Of a DNA stretch of 7,392 bases, positions 1 through 6,137 are shown one piece after another. The stretch covers positions 1 through 7,392 of the forward strand of contig CAZXYF010000155.1 in assembly GCA_964644705.1 (NCBI GenBank). Direction: 5' to 3'. The stretch is from CAZXYF01 sp964644705. Lineage in GTDB: Bacteria; Planctomycetota; Brocadiia; SM23-32. The first letter of the stretch is position 1. Each line of letters opens with the position of its first letter. A program made the translations under genes and the position numbers. A model generated the notes under the pieces. It did not search any database and was not told the DNA's origin. It saw only the letters and a program-made list of their open reading frames with translations.

Positions 1-2
1 GG

Positions 3-77
3 GAGATCGACGCGGACACGCCTCACGTGCCCGAACGATCGCTGGCACGACTGAGCGTGTTCCGAAAGGTCTGGTAA
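3..77 (+). CDS. C-terminal end of an unidentified upstream gene (partial)
   Basis: The frame starting at base 3 is open from the window edge to a TAA at 75-77 and encodes 24 residues ending in SVFRKVW. Its codons mostly end in G or C, as in the genes downstream, and the peptide mixes acidic, basic and hydrophobic residues as a normal protein tail would. The two other + frames also run only a short way before stopping (near 54 and 82), so the choice of frame rests on codon character alone. No family can be recognised from so little sequence. The promoter that follows suggests that this gene belongs to a different transcription unit from cpgS. Confidence 0.45.
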   Translation, partial: EIDADTPHVPERSLARLSVFRKVW

Positions 78-111
78 TGTAATCGAGTAGGGGAGACGGT
101 GCAACGTCAAG

Positions 112-140
112 TTGGCAGTTTGGGCGGGCTCTGATAGAAT
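112..140 (+). promoter_or_regulatory. Sigma70-type promoter with extended -10 for the cDPG operon
   Basis: A -35 box TTGGCA (112-117) is separated by exactly 17 bases from a -10 box TAGAAT (135-140). The -10 box is preceded by TGA, so it also matches the extended -10 (TGn) pattern. Each box differs from the housekeeping consensus by one base. Transcription would start around 146-148, leaving a leader of about 65 nt that contains the Shine-Dalgarno sequence AAGGAGA (199-205), 8 bases before the cpgS ATG. The site lies in the only non-coding gap before a tightly coupled four-gene operon. No clear operator or riboswitch fold is visible in the leader. Confidence 0.6.
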
Positions 141-213
141 CATGTTCTCGGTGCCACCGTTTTGGTAGCCCTCAGAGAGAGTTTCGCCGTTCTGGTCTAA
201 GGAGAACCGCATA

Positions 214-1638
214 ATGACAGCAAAGAGCACCTGGTTGAGTCCGATGATCACACAGTTCCTGCACGGCCCCCTGCAGAATAAACGACTCGTCTGCCTGGTG
301 GATGGAGAACACTATCCTCCCGTGGTGGAAAATACGGTGAAAACGCTTGAACAGGAGGGCGGGAATGTAGTTGCCCTGGTGTTTATCGGCGGAACCGAGA
401 AAATTGAAAATGCATCGGAGGAACTGGCGGAAGCTGCGCCGGGGGCGGAGATTTACACCGGAGCCGAAACACAGGAGGAAGCGCTGGATCAGTTGCCGGT
501 GGCGATCCGGGAATGTTCCGGCGAAGCGGTAGTGGATCTGTCCGATGAACCGGTGGTGGATTACGCCGCCCGGTTCCGCCTGATGTCGCGGACGCTCTCG
601 CAGAACATCCCGTATGTGGGCGCTGATTTTTACTTCACACCCGCTCCCGAAGCGCCCGTCCTCTCCAAACCCAGCCTGTCAATCATCGGCACCGGCAAAC
701 GCGTCGGAAAAACCGCCGTGGGAGTATCGGTGGCGCGGTTGCTTGCGCGCCGGGGCATGGATCCGGTGGTGGTGTGCATGGGACGCGGTGGCCCGCCGGA
801 ACCCCAATACGTCAACGCTCACGAGATGGATCTCAATGCGGATACGCTGCTCGATGTTGCCCGGGAAGGCGGCCACGCGGCTTCGGACTACTGGGAGGAT
901 GCTCTGTTGAGCCAGGTTCCCACCGTTGGTTGCCGGCGTTGTGGCGGCGGTATGGCGGGAACCCCCGTGGCATCGAATGTGATGGAGGGGGCGCAAATTG
1001 CCGACGACAGCCCGCATGATTTTGTGATCATGGAGGGCTCGGGAGCGACGTTCGCTCCGGTGAAGACCGATCGACGTCTGGTCATAACCGGCGGTGCCCA
1101 GCCGGTGGAAAGCGTGCTGGAATACCTCGGTGAATATCGACTTTCCACCTCCGATCTCGCCATCGTCACCATGTGCGAGGAACCGATGGCCACGCCGGAA
1201 AAAGTACAAACACTGGAAGAGGGCATAGTCAACATCAAGCCGGAGATCGACGTCGCCCTGACGGTGTTCAGGCCGGAACCCCTCGGTGACATCTTCGGGA
1301 AAAGCGTCTTCCTGGCCACGACGGCCCCCGAGGAATGTATTGAAACCATTGTTGACAGTCTCGAGAATGAACATGACTGCGAGGTCAGCGGGGTGAGCAC
1401 GAACCTTTCGAACCGGCCGAAACTCCGCGAGGATCTCCGATCGGGTCTGAGCAGGTGCGATGTGCTTCTGACCGAGATCAAGGCGGCCTCCATCGACGTG
1501 GCGGGGATGCAGGCGAAAGAGCAGGATGTGGACATCGTGTTTTTGCACAACAAACTGGAGCTGGTGGGCGGCACGATCGATAATCTGGATCAGGCCGTGG
1601 TGAGTCTTTGTGAGGCGGCGAAAGGAGAAGGCAGATGA
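214..1638 (+). CDS. cpgS: Cyclic 2,3-diphosphoglycerate synthetase
   Basis: This 474-residue protein resembles the archaeal enzyme that uses ATP to close 2,3-bisphosphoglycerate into cyclic 2,3-diphosphoglycerate (cDPG), a solute and phosphoryl store of thermophilic methanogens. It lacks a signal peptide and membrane segments and so should be cytoplasmic. Residues ~22-150 form an N-terminal alpha/beta domain (KRLVCLVDGEHYPP near its start). A dethiobiotin-synthetase-type P-loop, GTGKRVGKT, lies at 159-167 and opens the SIMIBI-like ATPase core. This core continues through VCMGRGGPPEPQ, a CRRCGGG cluster and IMEGSGAT. Length matches the family (about 460 residues). The ATG follows AAGGAGA at 8 bases. 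The stop overlaps the pgk2 start by ATGA, so the two pathway enzymes are translationally coupled. The adjacent kinase makes this call much safer than homology alone. The product is inferred and activity in this organism is untested. Confidence 0.88.
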   Translation: MTAKSTWLSPMITQFLHGPLQNKRLVCLVDGEHYPPVVENTVKTLEQEGGNVVALVFIGGTEKIENASEELAEAAPGAEIYTGAETQEEALDQLPVAIRECSGEAVVDLSDEPVVDYAARFRLMSRTLSQNIPYVGADFYFTPAPEAPVLSKPSLSIIGTGKRVGKTAVGVSVARLLARRGMDPVVVCMGRGGPPEPQYVNAHEMDLNADTLLDVAREGGHAASDYWEDALLSQVPTVGCRRCGGGMAGTPVASNVMEGAQIADDSPHDFVIMEGSGATFAPVKTDRRLVITGGAQPVESVLEYLGEYRLSTSDLAIVTMCEEPMATPEKVQTLEEGIVNIKPEIDVALTVFRPEPLGDIFGKSVFLATTAPEECIETIVDSLENEHDCEVSGVSTNLSNRPKLREDLRSGLSRCDVLLTEIKAASIDVAGMQAKEQDVDIVFLHNKLELVGGTIDNLDQAVVSLCEAAKGEGR

Positions 1639-2519
1639 CGGAGGTTGTAAAAGGTGACCAGCGGTTCCCCTTTTCACAGGGGATCATGGCCAAATCCATG
1701 ACACAGGCGGGAGTGCCGGTGTCCGATGCCTACAAACTGGTTCAGCAGGTGCGCAAAGAGGTGAATGAGCGGGGGAAGAGCGAAATCGATTCGGAAACCC
1801 TCCGCCAGATTGTGTCGGACAAGATGCTGGGCCAGGGATGGGAGGATGAAGAGCGTCTGTACCGCGTTCAGCGTTACATCAAATACATGTCGGACCCGGT
1901 CTTCATCCTCATCGGCGGAACAACCGGCGTGGGGAAATCGACCGTTTCGGCCGAGATCGGTCACCGGCTGGGTATCAACCGCGTCATCGGTAGCGACACC
2001 ATTCGTGAGATCATGCGTTCGATTATATCCGATAACCTGATGCCCATTCTTCACAGCTCCACGTTTGAAGCCGCTGACGCAATGGCGGCCGAGGGAGGCA
2101 CCGATCAGGTTGTAGCCGGTTTCAAAGAGCAGGCACGGGTTCTGAACGAAGGAGTGGCGGCGGTGATTGAACGCGGGGCGAAGGAAGGACTCCACATGGT
2201 ACTCAATGGCGTGCATATCGTGCCGGGGTATCTGGAGAATATCATCGGCGAGTTTCCCGGCCATCTGTTTCGTTTCATTTTGAGCGTTCCCGAGGAAACT
2301 CAGCACGAAATGTTTTTCTATGAGCGGGAAAAAGCCAGTCGCCGCCCGGCGCAACGCTACGTCGAGAACATGGAAAGGATTCGGCATATGCAGGATTTTA
2401 TCCTGAACATGGCCGACAGGTATGATGTGACAGTGATTAGAAATGTGGAATTCGAAGAGACGTTGAAGCGGATTCAGCAGGAAGTCATTTCGGGGTTTGC
2501 GGAGGAAATCGATCAATGA
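1635..2519 (+). CDS. pgk2: 2-phosphoglycerate kinase (ATP-cone plus P-loop kinase)
   Basis: This 294-residue protein is predicted to phosphorylate 2-phosphoglycerate with ATP to give 2,3-bisphosphoglycerate, the substrate of CpgS. Residues ~8-75 look like the ATP-cone-type N-terminal region found in methanogen 2-phosphoglycerate kinases (FPFSQGIMAKSM, then a helical stretch ending in DSETLRQIVSDKM). The kinase domain begins with a canonical Walker A, GTTGVGKST, at 95-103. It continues with GSDTIREIMR at 119-128 and a long helical alpha/beta remainder. Length is close to the archaeal enzyme (about 300 residues). The start ATG overlaps the cpgS stop (ATGA), and GGAGAAGG just upstream inside cpgS serves as the ribosome site. 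The 3' end overlaps the CBS gene in the same way. The ATP-cone suggests allosteric control by adenine nucleotides; this is inference. Related P-loop kinases exist, but adjacency to cpgS favours this assignment. Confidence 0.87.
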   Translation: MTEVVKGDQRFPFSQGIMAKSMTQAGVPVSDAYKLVQQVRKEVNERGKSEIDSETLRQIVSDKMLGQGWEDEERLYRVQRYIKYMSDPVFILIGGTTGVGKSTVSAEIGHRLGINRVIGSDTIREIMRSIISDNLMPILHSSTFEAADAMAAEGGTDQVVAGFKEQARVLNEGVAAVIERGAKEGLHMVLNGVHIVPGYLENIIGEFPGHLFRFILSVPEETQHEMFFYEREKASRRPAQRYVENMERIRHMQDFILNMADRYDVTVIRNVEFEETLKRIQQEVISGFAEEIDQ

Positions 2520-2953
2520 GCAACGGTAATGGCGTCCCGCAGTTTTATGACATGCAGGTCCCCATACGCGCATTCGTGACCAAGCGGCTCGTCGGTGTCG
2601 AGGCGGACCGGTCGGTCCAGAAGGCGGCTGAGCGCATGACCCAGTTCAACATCAGCTCGATCGTGGTCATGGAAGAAGAGGAAATCGTGGGGTTGCTCAC
2701 CGATACGGATTTGAAATCGCGCGTTGTTGCGCGCGGTCTCGGACCCGATACGCCCGTCCGGGACGCGATGACGAGGGAACTGGTTTCCACAGATATCGGC
2801 ACGCCCGTACGCGAGGTGTTGTCTCTGATGGCCGACAAAAACATCAAACATGTGCTGATCGCCGAGGAGGGCGAATTCGTCGGTATGGTGACGTTCCGGG
2901 ATCTGATTGATATTGAACTTCACACCCTCGAAACCTACATTTCAAGGGAGTAG
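2516..2953 (+). CDS. Stand-alone CBS-domain pair protein, likely adenylate sensor
   Basis: This 145-residue soluble protein consists almost wholly of two CBS domains (roughly 17-73 and 81-140). Each ends in the usual strand-turn-helix motif: GLLTDTDL at 59-66 and GMVTFRDL at 123-130. The aspartates D65 and D129 sit where CBS proteins contact nucleotide ribose. CBS pairs of this size commonly bind AMP, ADP, ATP or SAM and act as regulatory modules. No catalytic domain is fused to it. Its ATG overlaps the pgk2 stop (ATGA), and the phosphoesterase starts one base after its own stop, so it lies in the middle of the cDPG operon and is probably made in fixed ratio with its neighbours. I infer that it tunes cDPG synthesis or breakdown according to energy state. 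It could equally be a general stress-type CBS protein. Confidence 0.85.
   Translation: MSNGNGVPQFYDMQVPIRAFVTKRLVGVEADRSVQKAAERMTQFNISSIVVMEEEEIVGLLTDTDLKSRVVARGLGPDTPVRDAMTRELVSTDIGTPVREVLSLMADKNIKHVLIAEEGEFVGMVTFRDLIDIELHTLETYISRE
2944..2950 (+). promoter_or_regulatory. Ribosome binding site fixing the phosphoesterase start
   Basis: AAGGGAG lies 4 bases before the ATG at 2955, inside the last codons of the CBS gene. The open frame could start upstream at TTG 2907, but that would add residues with no family resemblance. The ATG at 2955 gives MRLLHISDTHFG, the typical first strand and metal motif of metallophosphoesterases. Confidence 0.6.
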
Positions 2954-2954
2954 C

Positions 2955-4493
2955 ATGCGCCTGCTCCACATCTCAGATACGCATTTTGGCAGCTCGTCGC
3001 ATTTCAACGAAGAGGCCCTCCAGGCCGTCAAGGATGAGGTCTATTCCGAGCGGTATGATGCCCTCATTCATTCCGGCGACGTCACCCAGTCGGGCTCGTC
3101 TTCGGAGTATGAGGCGGCGCAACGTTTTTTTGAAAATGTTCAGATGCCGTATGTGGTGACCGCCGGGAATCACGATGCACGCAGTGGGGGGCAGGAGCTG
3201 TTCGGGAAATATGTGGGGGCGCCTCAGGGGGTGCGGGAGTTGGACGACGGTGTGATTATTTACGTCAACAGCGCGGCGCCGGACAAAAACGAGGGTCGCC
3301 TGGGTCAGGTGAAGTTCAATATGATCCGCGAAGCGCTCCACGAATACCACGAGAAAAGCCTCAAAATCGTCGTGTTTCATCATCACATTGTCCCCACTCC
3401 CCGGGCCGGTCGCGAACGCAACGTGCTGGCGAACGCGGGCGATCTGCTGGAACTGTTCCTGCGCTTCGACGTCGATCTGGTTCTGTCCGGTCACCGGCAT
3501 TACCCCAACGTTTATCAGGTGGAGAACACGGTCATTGTCAATGCCGGGACGGTTTCCGGCGCCAAAACCCGGTTCGGTGACGTCAATTCCTACAACGTGA
3601 TCGATGTCGAACCGGATTGTATCGAGGTAACCACGCAACGACTTGATGGGCGCAAAGCGGTGCGGAAGTATGGGCGGGCGCGCAAGCACATCTTCCACGA
3701 TTTTGGGGAACGGCAGACCCGAATTGCCCAGATCTCCAATACCTTCATTTCGGAGTCAAAATCGTTCCTCGACCGCTGTTATTCCCGCGCCGTGGACCAC
3801 ATCAACGGCATGAATATCGACGTGGTGGTTCACTGCGGCGGGGTGGTGGAGGAGGGGATACTTCCGAACTACGAACTTGCGCGCAAGCGAATTGGCAAGT
3901 TCGAGCCACCAATCGTTTTTACACCCGCCGAGCGGGATTTGAATTACCTGGGGTATCATCTGTTTCCCCGTTATTTTGGCCCCATCGACCAGGAGTGGTC
4001 CGATGATCAGGTGTTCCTTCAGGGCAAATGCTCCTCCCAGTATGATTCGCCTGTTGGCGTTCTGGGTCCCACCGAACGGGGGGATCTGTTCGACAAAGTC
4101 GAGTCGCGACCCGAACCGATCCGTGGAATGTTCCTCCACCACCACCTGGTGCCGGTGCCCCACGCTCGCGAGAAAGGGCAGCTGGAGGACGCCGGTGACC
4201 TGTTGCGAGAATCGGTGGACGGGGGGATCGATCTGATCCTGACAGGAACCTCCTCCCACGCTTACGCGGTCAGCGTGGGGCAAACGCTGGTGGTCAACGC
4301 CAACAGCGTGAGCAGCGTGTATCAGAGGAGCACCTTCGGGCACAGTTTCAACGTTATCGACGTATATGAGAAAGCCGTGTGTGTCTCCGAGCATAATAGC
4401 CTGTGGGGCACGCAGCGCGTTCTTGGGATGTGGTCCCGGGACCGGGAAAAGGTTCCACCGGACGTCTGTCCCGATTCGTTGAATGAGGCATGA
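2955..4493 (+). CDS. Tandem calcineurin-like metallophosphoesterase with degenerate second domain
   Basis: This 512-residue soluble protein is a duplicated class III phosphodiesterase/metallophosphoesterase. The first half (1 to ~255) keeps every metal motif: D8-x-H10, G41-D42, G71-N72-H73-D74, H142-H143-H144 and G179-H180-R181-H182. The second half (~265-495) is a clear diverged copy. Compare HHHIVPTPRA with HHHLVPVPHA, NAGDLLE with DAGDLLR, VIVNAGTVS with LVVNANSVS, and YNVIDV with FNVIDV. It has lost the ligands, however: the GD position is GG (295-296), GNHD is replaced by TPAERD (323-328) and GHRH by GTSS (431-434). Only the HHH triplet (395-397) remains. The second half is therefore probably structural, regulatory or dimer-like. 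The substrate is unknown. Relatives include CpdA-type cyclic-nucleotide phosphodiesterases. Its place as last gene of the cDPG operon suggests hydrolysis of cDPG or 2,3-bisphosphoglycerate, which is inference only. The start was set by the ATG at 2955. Confidence 0.82.
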   Translation: MRLLHISDTHFGSSSHFNEEALQAVKDEVYSERYDALIHSGDVTQSGSSSEYEAAQRFFENVQMPYVVTAGNHDARSGGQELFGKYVGAPQGVRELDDGVIIYVNSAAPDKNEGRLGQVKFNMIREALHEYHEKSLKIVVFHHHIVPTPRAGRERNVLANAGDLLELFLRFDVDLVLSGHRHYPNVYQVENTVIVNAGTVSGAKTRFGDVNSYNVIDVEPDCIEVTTQRLDGRKAVRKYGRARKHIFHDFGERQTRIAQISNTFISESKSFLDRCYSRAVDHINGMNIDVVVHCGGVVEEGILPNYELARKRIGKFEPPIVFTPAERDLNYLGYHLFPRYFGPIDQEWSDDQVFLQGKCSSQYDSPVGVLGPTERGDLFDKVESRPEPIRGMFLHHHLVPVPHAREKGQLEDAGDLLRESVDGGIDLILTGTSSHAYAVSVGQTLVVNANSVSSVYQRSTFGHSFNVIDVYEKAVCVSEHNSLWGTQRVLGMWSRDREKVPPDVCPDSLNEA

Positions 4494-4592
4494 GCGCAAC
4501 GGAATTTGGTAGGTCGAAGCAAAGTGCCGGCGTGTGGCGCTGTATATCATGCTTCTCGAAACGCTATTTTGGACAGGCCTGATTCCATATGG

Positions 4593-4624
4593 GCCCCTAC
4601 CGGGATAAGCCCGGCAAGCAGGGC
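4593..4624. repeat. Hairpin region; minus strand carries a CTTGC-loop hairpin
   Basis: Two alternative folds are visible. In one, CCGGG (4600-4604) pairs with CCCGG (4610-4614) across the loop ATAAG, and GCCC (4593-4596) can pair outside it with GGGC (4621-4624). In the other, GCCCG (4609-4613) pairs with C plus GGGC (4619, 4621-4624) with one bulged base. On the minus strand this gives a stem closed by the pentaloop CTTGC, the same loop as in the two hairpins at the end of the window. No T-run follows, so it is not an obvious intrinsic terminator. It may be a diverged, inverted relative of the 3' repeats or a coincidence in GC-rich DNA. Confidence 0.35.
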
Positions 4625-4734
4625 ATCACCAAACGCACGTGGTTCACTGGATACTTACCTGAGCGGGGACGCGAGAGGAGAGACGAGGATACATCCGCGG
4701 CCGTGGTGACTTCTGATTCGTAAACATTAAAAGC

Positions 4735-4740
4735 AGGTGA
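4735..4740 (+). promoter_or_regulatory. Ribosome binding site fixing the SASA hydrolase start
   Basis: AGGTGA lies 5 bases before the ATG at 4746. An in-frame GTG at 4737 falls inside this site, so it cannot have its own well-placed ribosome site. The ATG start also puts the GQSNM nucleophile block at the usual N-terminal position. Confidence 0.6.
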
Positions 4741-4745
4741 CTATC

Positions 4746-5483
4746 ATGACAAAAATATTTTTGCTGGCAGGCCAGTCCAACATGCACGGGGCCGGTGTCA
4801 CGGATGAACTTCCGGAGACGCTCAGGCGGGTGCCACAAAACATGCGGCTGTTTGAACAGGGAGAGGAACGGGATCTGCTCTGGCGGGACAATTTCGGCCC
4901 GGAGCTGGGGTTTGCGCGGAAGGCCGGTTCACTTTTCACCGGGGAGCAGGTGTTTCTGTGTAAAACGGCCGTCGGAGGATCGAACCTCTACTACGACTGG
5001 AATCCTCACCCGGTTGAAAAACCGGAGGAAGACGATTATCGAGGACCTCTGTTCCCACGCCTTTTTGACGAGTTGGATAAGGTGAAGGAAATTGTGGAAT
5101 CGGAGCGGCGAGAGTGGGAAGTGTGTGGTATGTTGTGGATGCAGGGCGAGCGGGATTCGGTGTTTGAGTTCATGGCCGAGGCCTATGAGGATAATCTCCG
5201 TGAACTCATCTCTGAAACCCGGGAACGCGTTGCCGATTCCGAATTGCCGGTCATCATCGGTGAAATCGCACCCAGACAGTACAATCTTGCCGAGCAGCGG
5301 TTTGGGCATGCCTACCGCTCAACCGTTCAGATGGCCCAGAGAGAGGTCGCCAGAACCGAATCACAGGTTGAGATGGTCACGACGATCGATCTGCCGCAGT
5401 TCGACAATCTTCATTATACGACCGGCGGGCAGCTCGAGCTCGGGCGTCGTTTCGCCGACGCACTGCCGTCTTTACTGTCTTGA
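4746..5483 (+). CDS. SASA-family (sialate O-acetylesterase-like) SGNH hydrolase
   Basis: This 245-residue serine esterase belongs to the SASA/CE6-like group that removes acetyl groups from sugars such as sialic acid or xylan. Block I is LLAGQSNMHG, with the nucleophile Ser11. FGPELGFAR and KTAVGGSNL supply the oxyanion-hole region. WMQGERDS (131-138) corresponds to the family's WxQGExD motif. D220-N-L-H223 gives the catalytic Asp and His, followed by a GGQLELGRRFADAL helix. All triad residues are therefore present. There is no signal peptide, so it should act in the cytoplasm on imported or internal substrates, whereas many family members are exported. No carbohydrate transporter or glycosidase lies nearby to name a substrate. 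It stands alone, about 250 bp from the upstream gene and 112 bp from sodN. Confidence 0.83.
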   Translation: MTKIFLLAGQSNMHGAGVTDELPETLRRVPQNMRLFEQGEERDLLWRDNFGPELGFARKAGSLFTGEQVFLCKTAVGGSNLYYDWNPHPVEKPEEDDYRGPLFPRLFDELDKVKEIVESERREWEVCGMLWMQGERDSVFEFMAEAYEDNLRELISETRERVADSELPVIIGEIAPRQYNLAEQRFGHAYRSTVQMAQREVARTESQVEMVTTIDLPQFDNLHYTTGGQLELGRRFADALPSLLS

Positions 5484-5595
5484 GGCGGCTAAGCGGATTA
5501 TGATGAATAACCTGTTAGCAGGAAAATAAAATCTGCCGAATTCGGAACGATTCACTTTTCGTCCAGTCTCTACATCTGTTACAGGAGGAACGGTC

Positions 5596-6099
5596 ATGAG
5601 GAAGTTTAGTGTCAGTGCTATCGTGTCGGTTTGTCTCTTTGTTCTCGTTCCCGCACTGCGTGCGCATTGCGAGGTGCCGTGTGGGATATACGATGATCCG
5701 ATGCGCATCGAGTTGATCATGGAACACACGCGGACCATCGAAAAGTCAATGAAAAAGATCAAAAAACTGCGCGGGGAGGAAGAGAAGAATTACAACCAGC
5801 TCGTGCGCTGGATCAACAACAAGGAACAGCACGCGCGGAAACTGCAGAAAATTGTCTGGCAGTATTTCATGACGCAGCGCATTAAACCGGCGCCTGAAGG
5901 CTCCGAGAAACGGGAGAAATACGTCCGGGAGACCACGCTTCTCCACCAGATGCTGGTTCAGGCGATGAAATGCAAGCAGACCACAAATCTGGAACACGTT
6001 GAGAATTTGCGTCAGCTGACCGCGGAGTTTAAAAAATCCTATCTGGGGGAGACCAAAAAGAAGGGTCATGGCAAACACAAAGGAAAACACCATCACTGA
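5596..6099 (+). CDS. sodN: Secreted nickel superoxide dismutase
   Basis: This enzyme dismutates superoxide to oxygen and hydrogen peroxide at a single nickel held by an N-terminal hook. The 167-residue precursor begins with a Sec-type signal peptide (RK, then a hydrophobic run 6-20) ending in ALRA. Cleavage after A23 would leave HCEVPCGIY as the mature N-terminus, matching the family HCxxPCGxY hook: His1, Cys2 and Cys6 as nickel ligands, plus Tyr9. Position 3 is Glu instead of the Asp of Streptomyces NiSOD. The four-helix body follows, with KEQHARKLQKIVWQYF and QAMKCKQT. The last residues, GETKKKGHGKHKGKHHH, form a Lys/His-rich tail beyond the usual end, a plausible metal-binding or surface-binding extension. 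The ATG is preceded by AGGAGG (5583-5588). Streptomyces needs the SodX protease to expose His1; no sodX is seen here, and signal peptidase would do that job. The enzyme would then work in the periplasm or outside the cell. Confidence 0.93.
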   Translation: MRKFSVSAIVSVCLFVLVPALRAHCEVPCGIYDDPMRIELIMEHTRTIEKSMKKIKKLRGEEEKNYNQLVRWINNKEQHARKLQKIVWQYFMTQRIKPAPEGSEKREKYVRETTLLHQMLVQAMKCKQTTNLEHVENLRQLTAEFKKSYLGETKKKGHGKHKGKHHH

Positions 6100-6125
6100 T
6101 CGGCGACAAATTACAGTTGAGTAAA

Positions 6126-6132
6126 AAGGAGG
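6126..6132 (+). promoter_or_regulatory. Ribosome binding site selecting a GTG start
   Basis: AAGGAGG, a near-perfect Shine-Dalgarno sequence, lies 5 bases before the GTG at 6138. The longer open frame from TTG 6117 would have to run through this site and has no ribosome site of its own. From GTG the protein opens with TGRERVKAAL, the standard N-terminal start of URO-D-type proteins. Confidence 0.75.
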
Positions 6133-6137
6133 TATTC

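Larger units (their letters stand above)
4494..4745 (+). other. Intergenic gap between the cDPG operon and the SASA gene
   Basis: This 252-bp stretch has no convincing gene. A short TTG-started frame (4506-4709) encodes an unconvincing peptide with no good ribosome site. I see no T-tailed terminator after the phosphoesterase stop and no well-spaced -35/-10 pair, although a promoter for the next gene is expected here. The one structured part is the hairpin region around 4593-4624, listed separately. Confidence 0.5.

Noticed and set aside
679..1677. Long minus-strand open frame (332 codons) opposite cpgS
   Set aside because: It lies antisense to a well-supported enzyme and its translation is rich in His, Arg and Pro without any recognisable motif, as expected from the complement of GC-rich codons. 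The similar minus frames at 1674-2573, 2973-3698, 3756-4550 and 6213-6647 were rejected for the same reason.
4506..4709. Short TTG-started + strand frame in the gap before the SASA gene
   Set aside because: It has a poor start codon, no ribosome site and a low-complexity peptide without family resemblance. It also crosses the hairpin region.
5480..5509. Possible promoter for sodN (TTGAGG with a TGAATA-like -10)
   Set aside because: Spacing is 18 bases and the -10 is poor. The -35 overlaps the stop codon of the SASA gene, so it is too weak to list as a feature.
5511..5528. Short CCTG-TTAG-CAGG hairpin after the SASA gene as a terminator
   Set aside because: The stem is only 4 bp and is followed by A-rich sequence, not a T-run on the coding strand.
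5536..5545. Perfect 10-bp palindrome CCGAATTCGG upstream of sodN as an operator
   Set aside because: A 10-bp palindrome is not rare enough in a gap of this size. There is no second half-site, no clear promoter beside it, and no match to a known nickel-regulator site that I can recognise.
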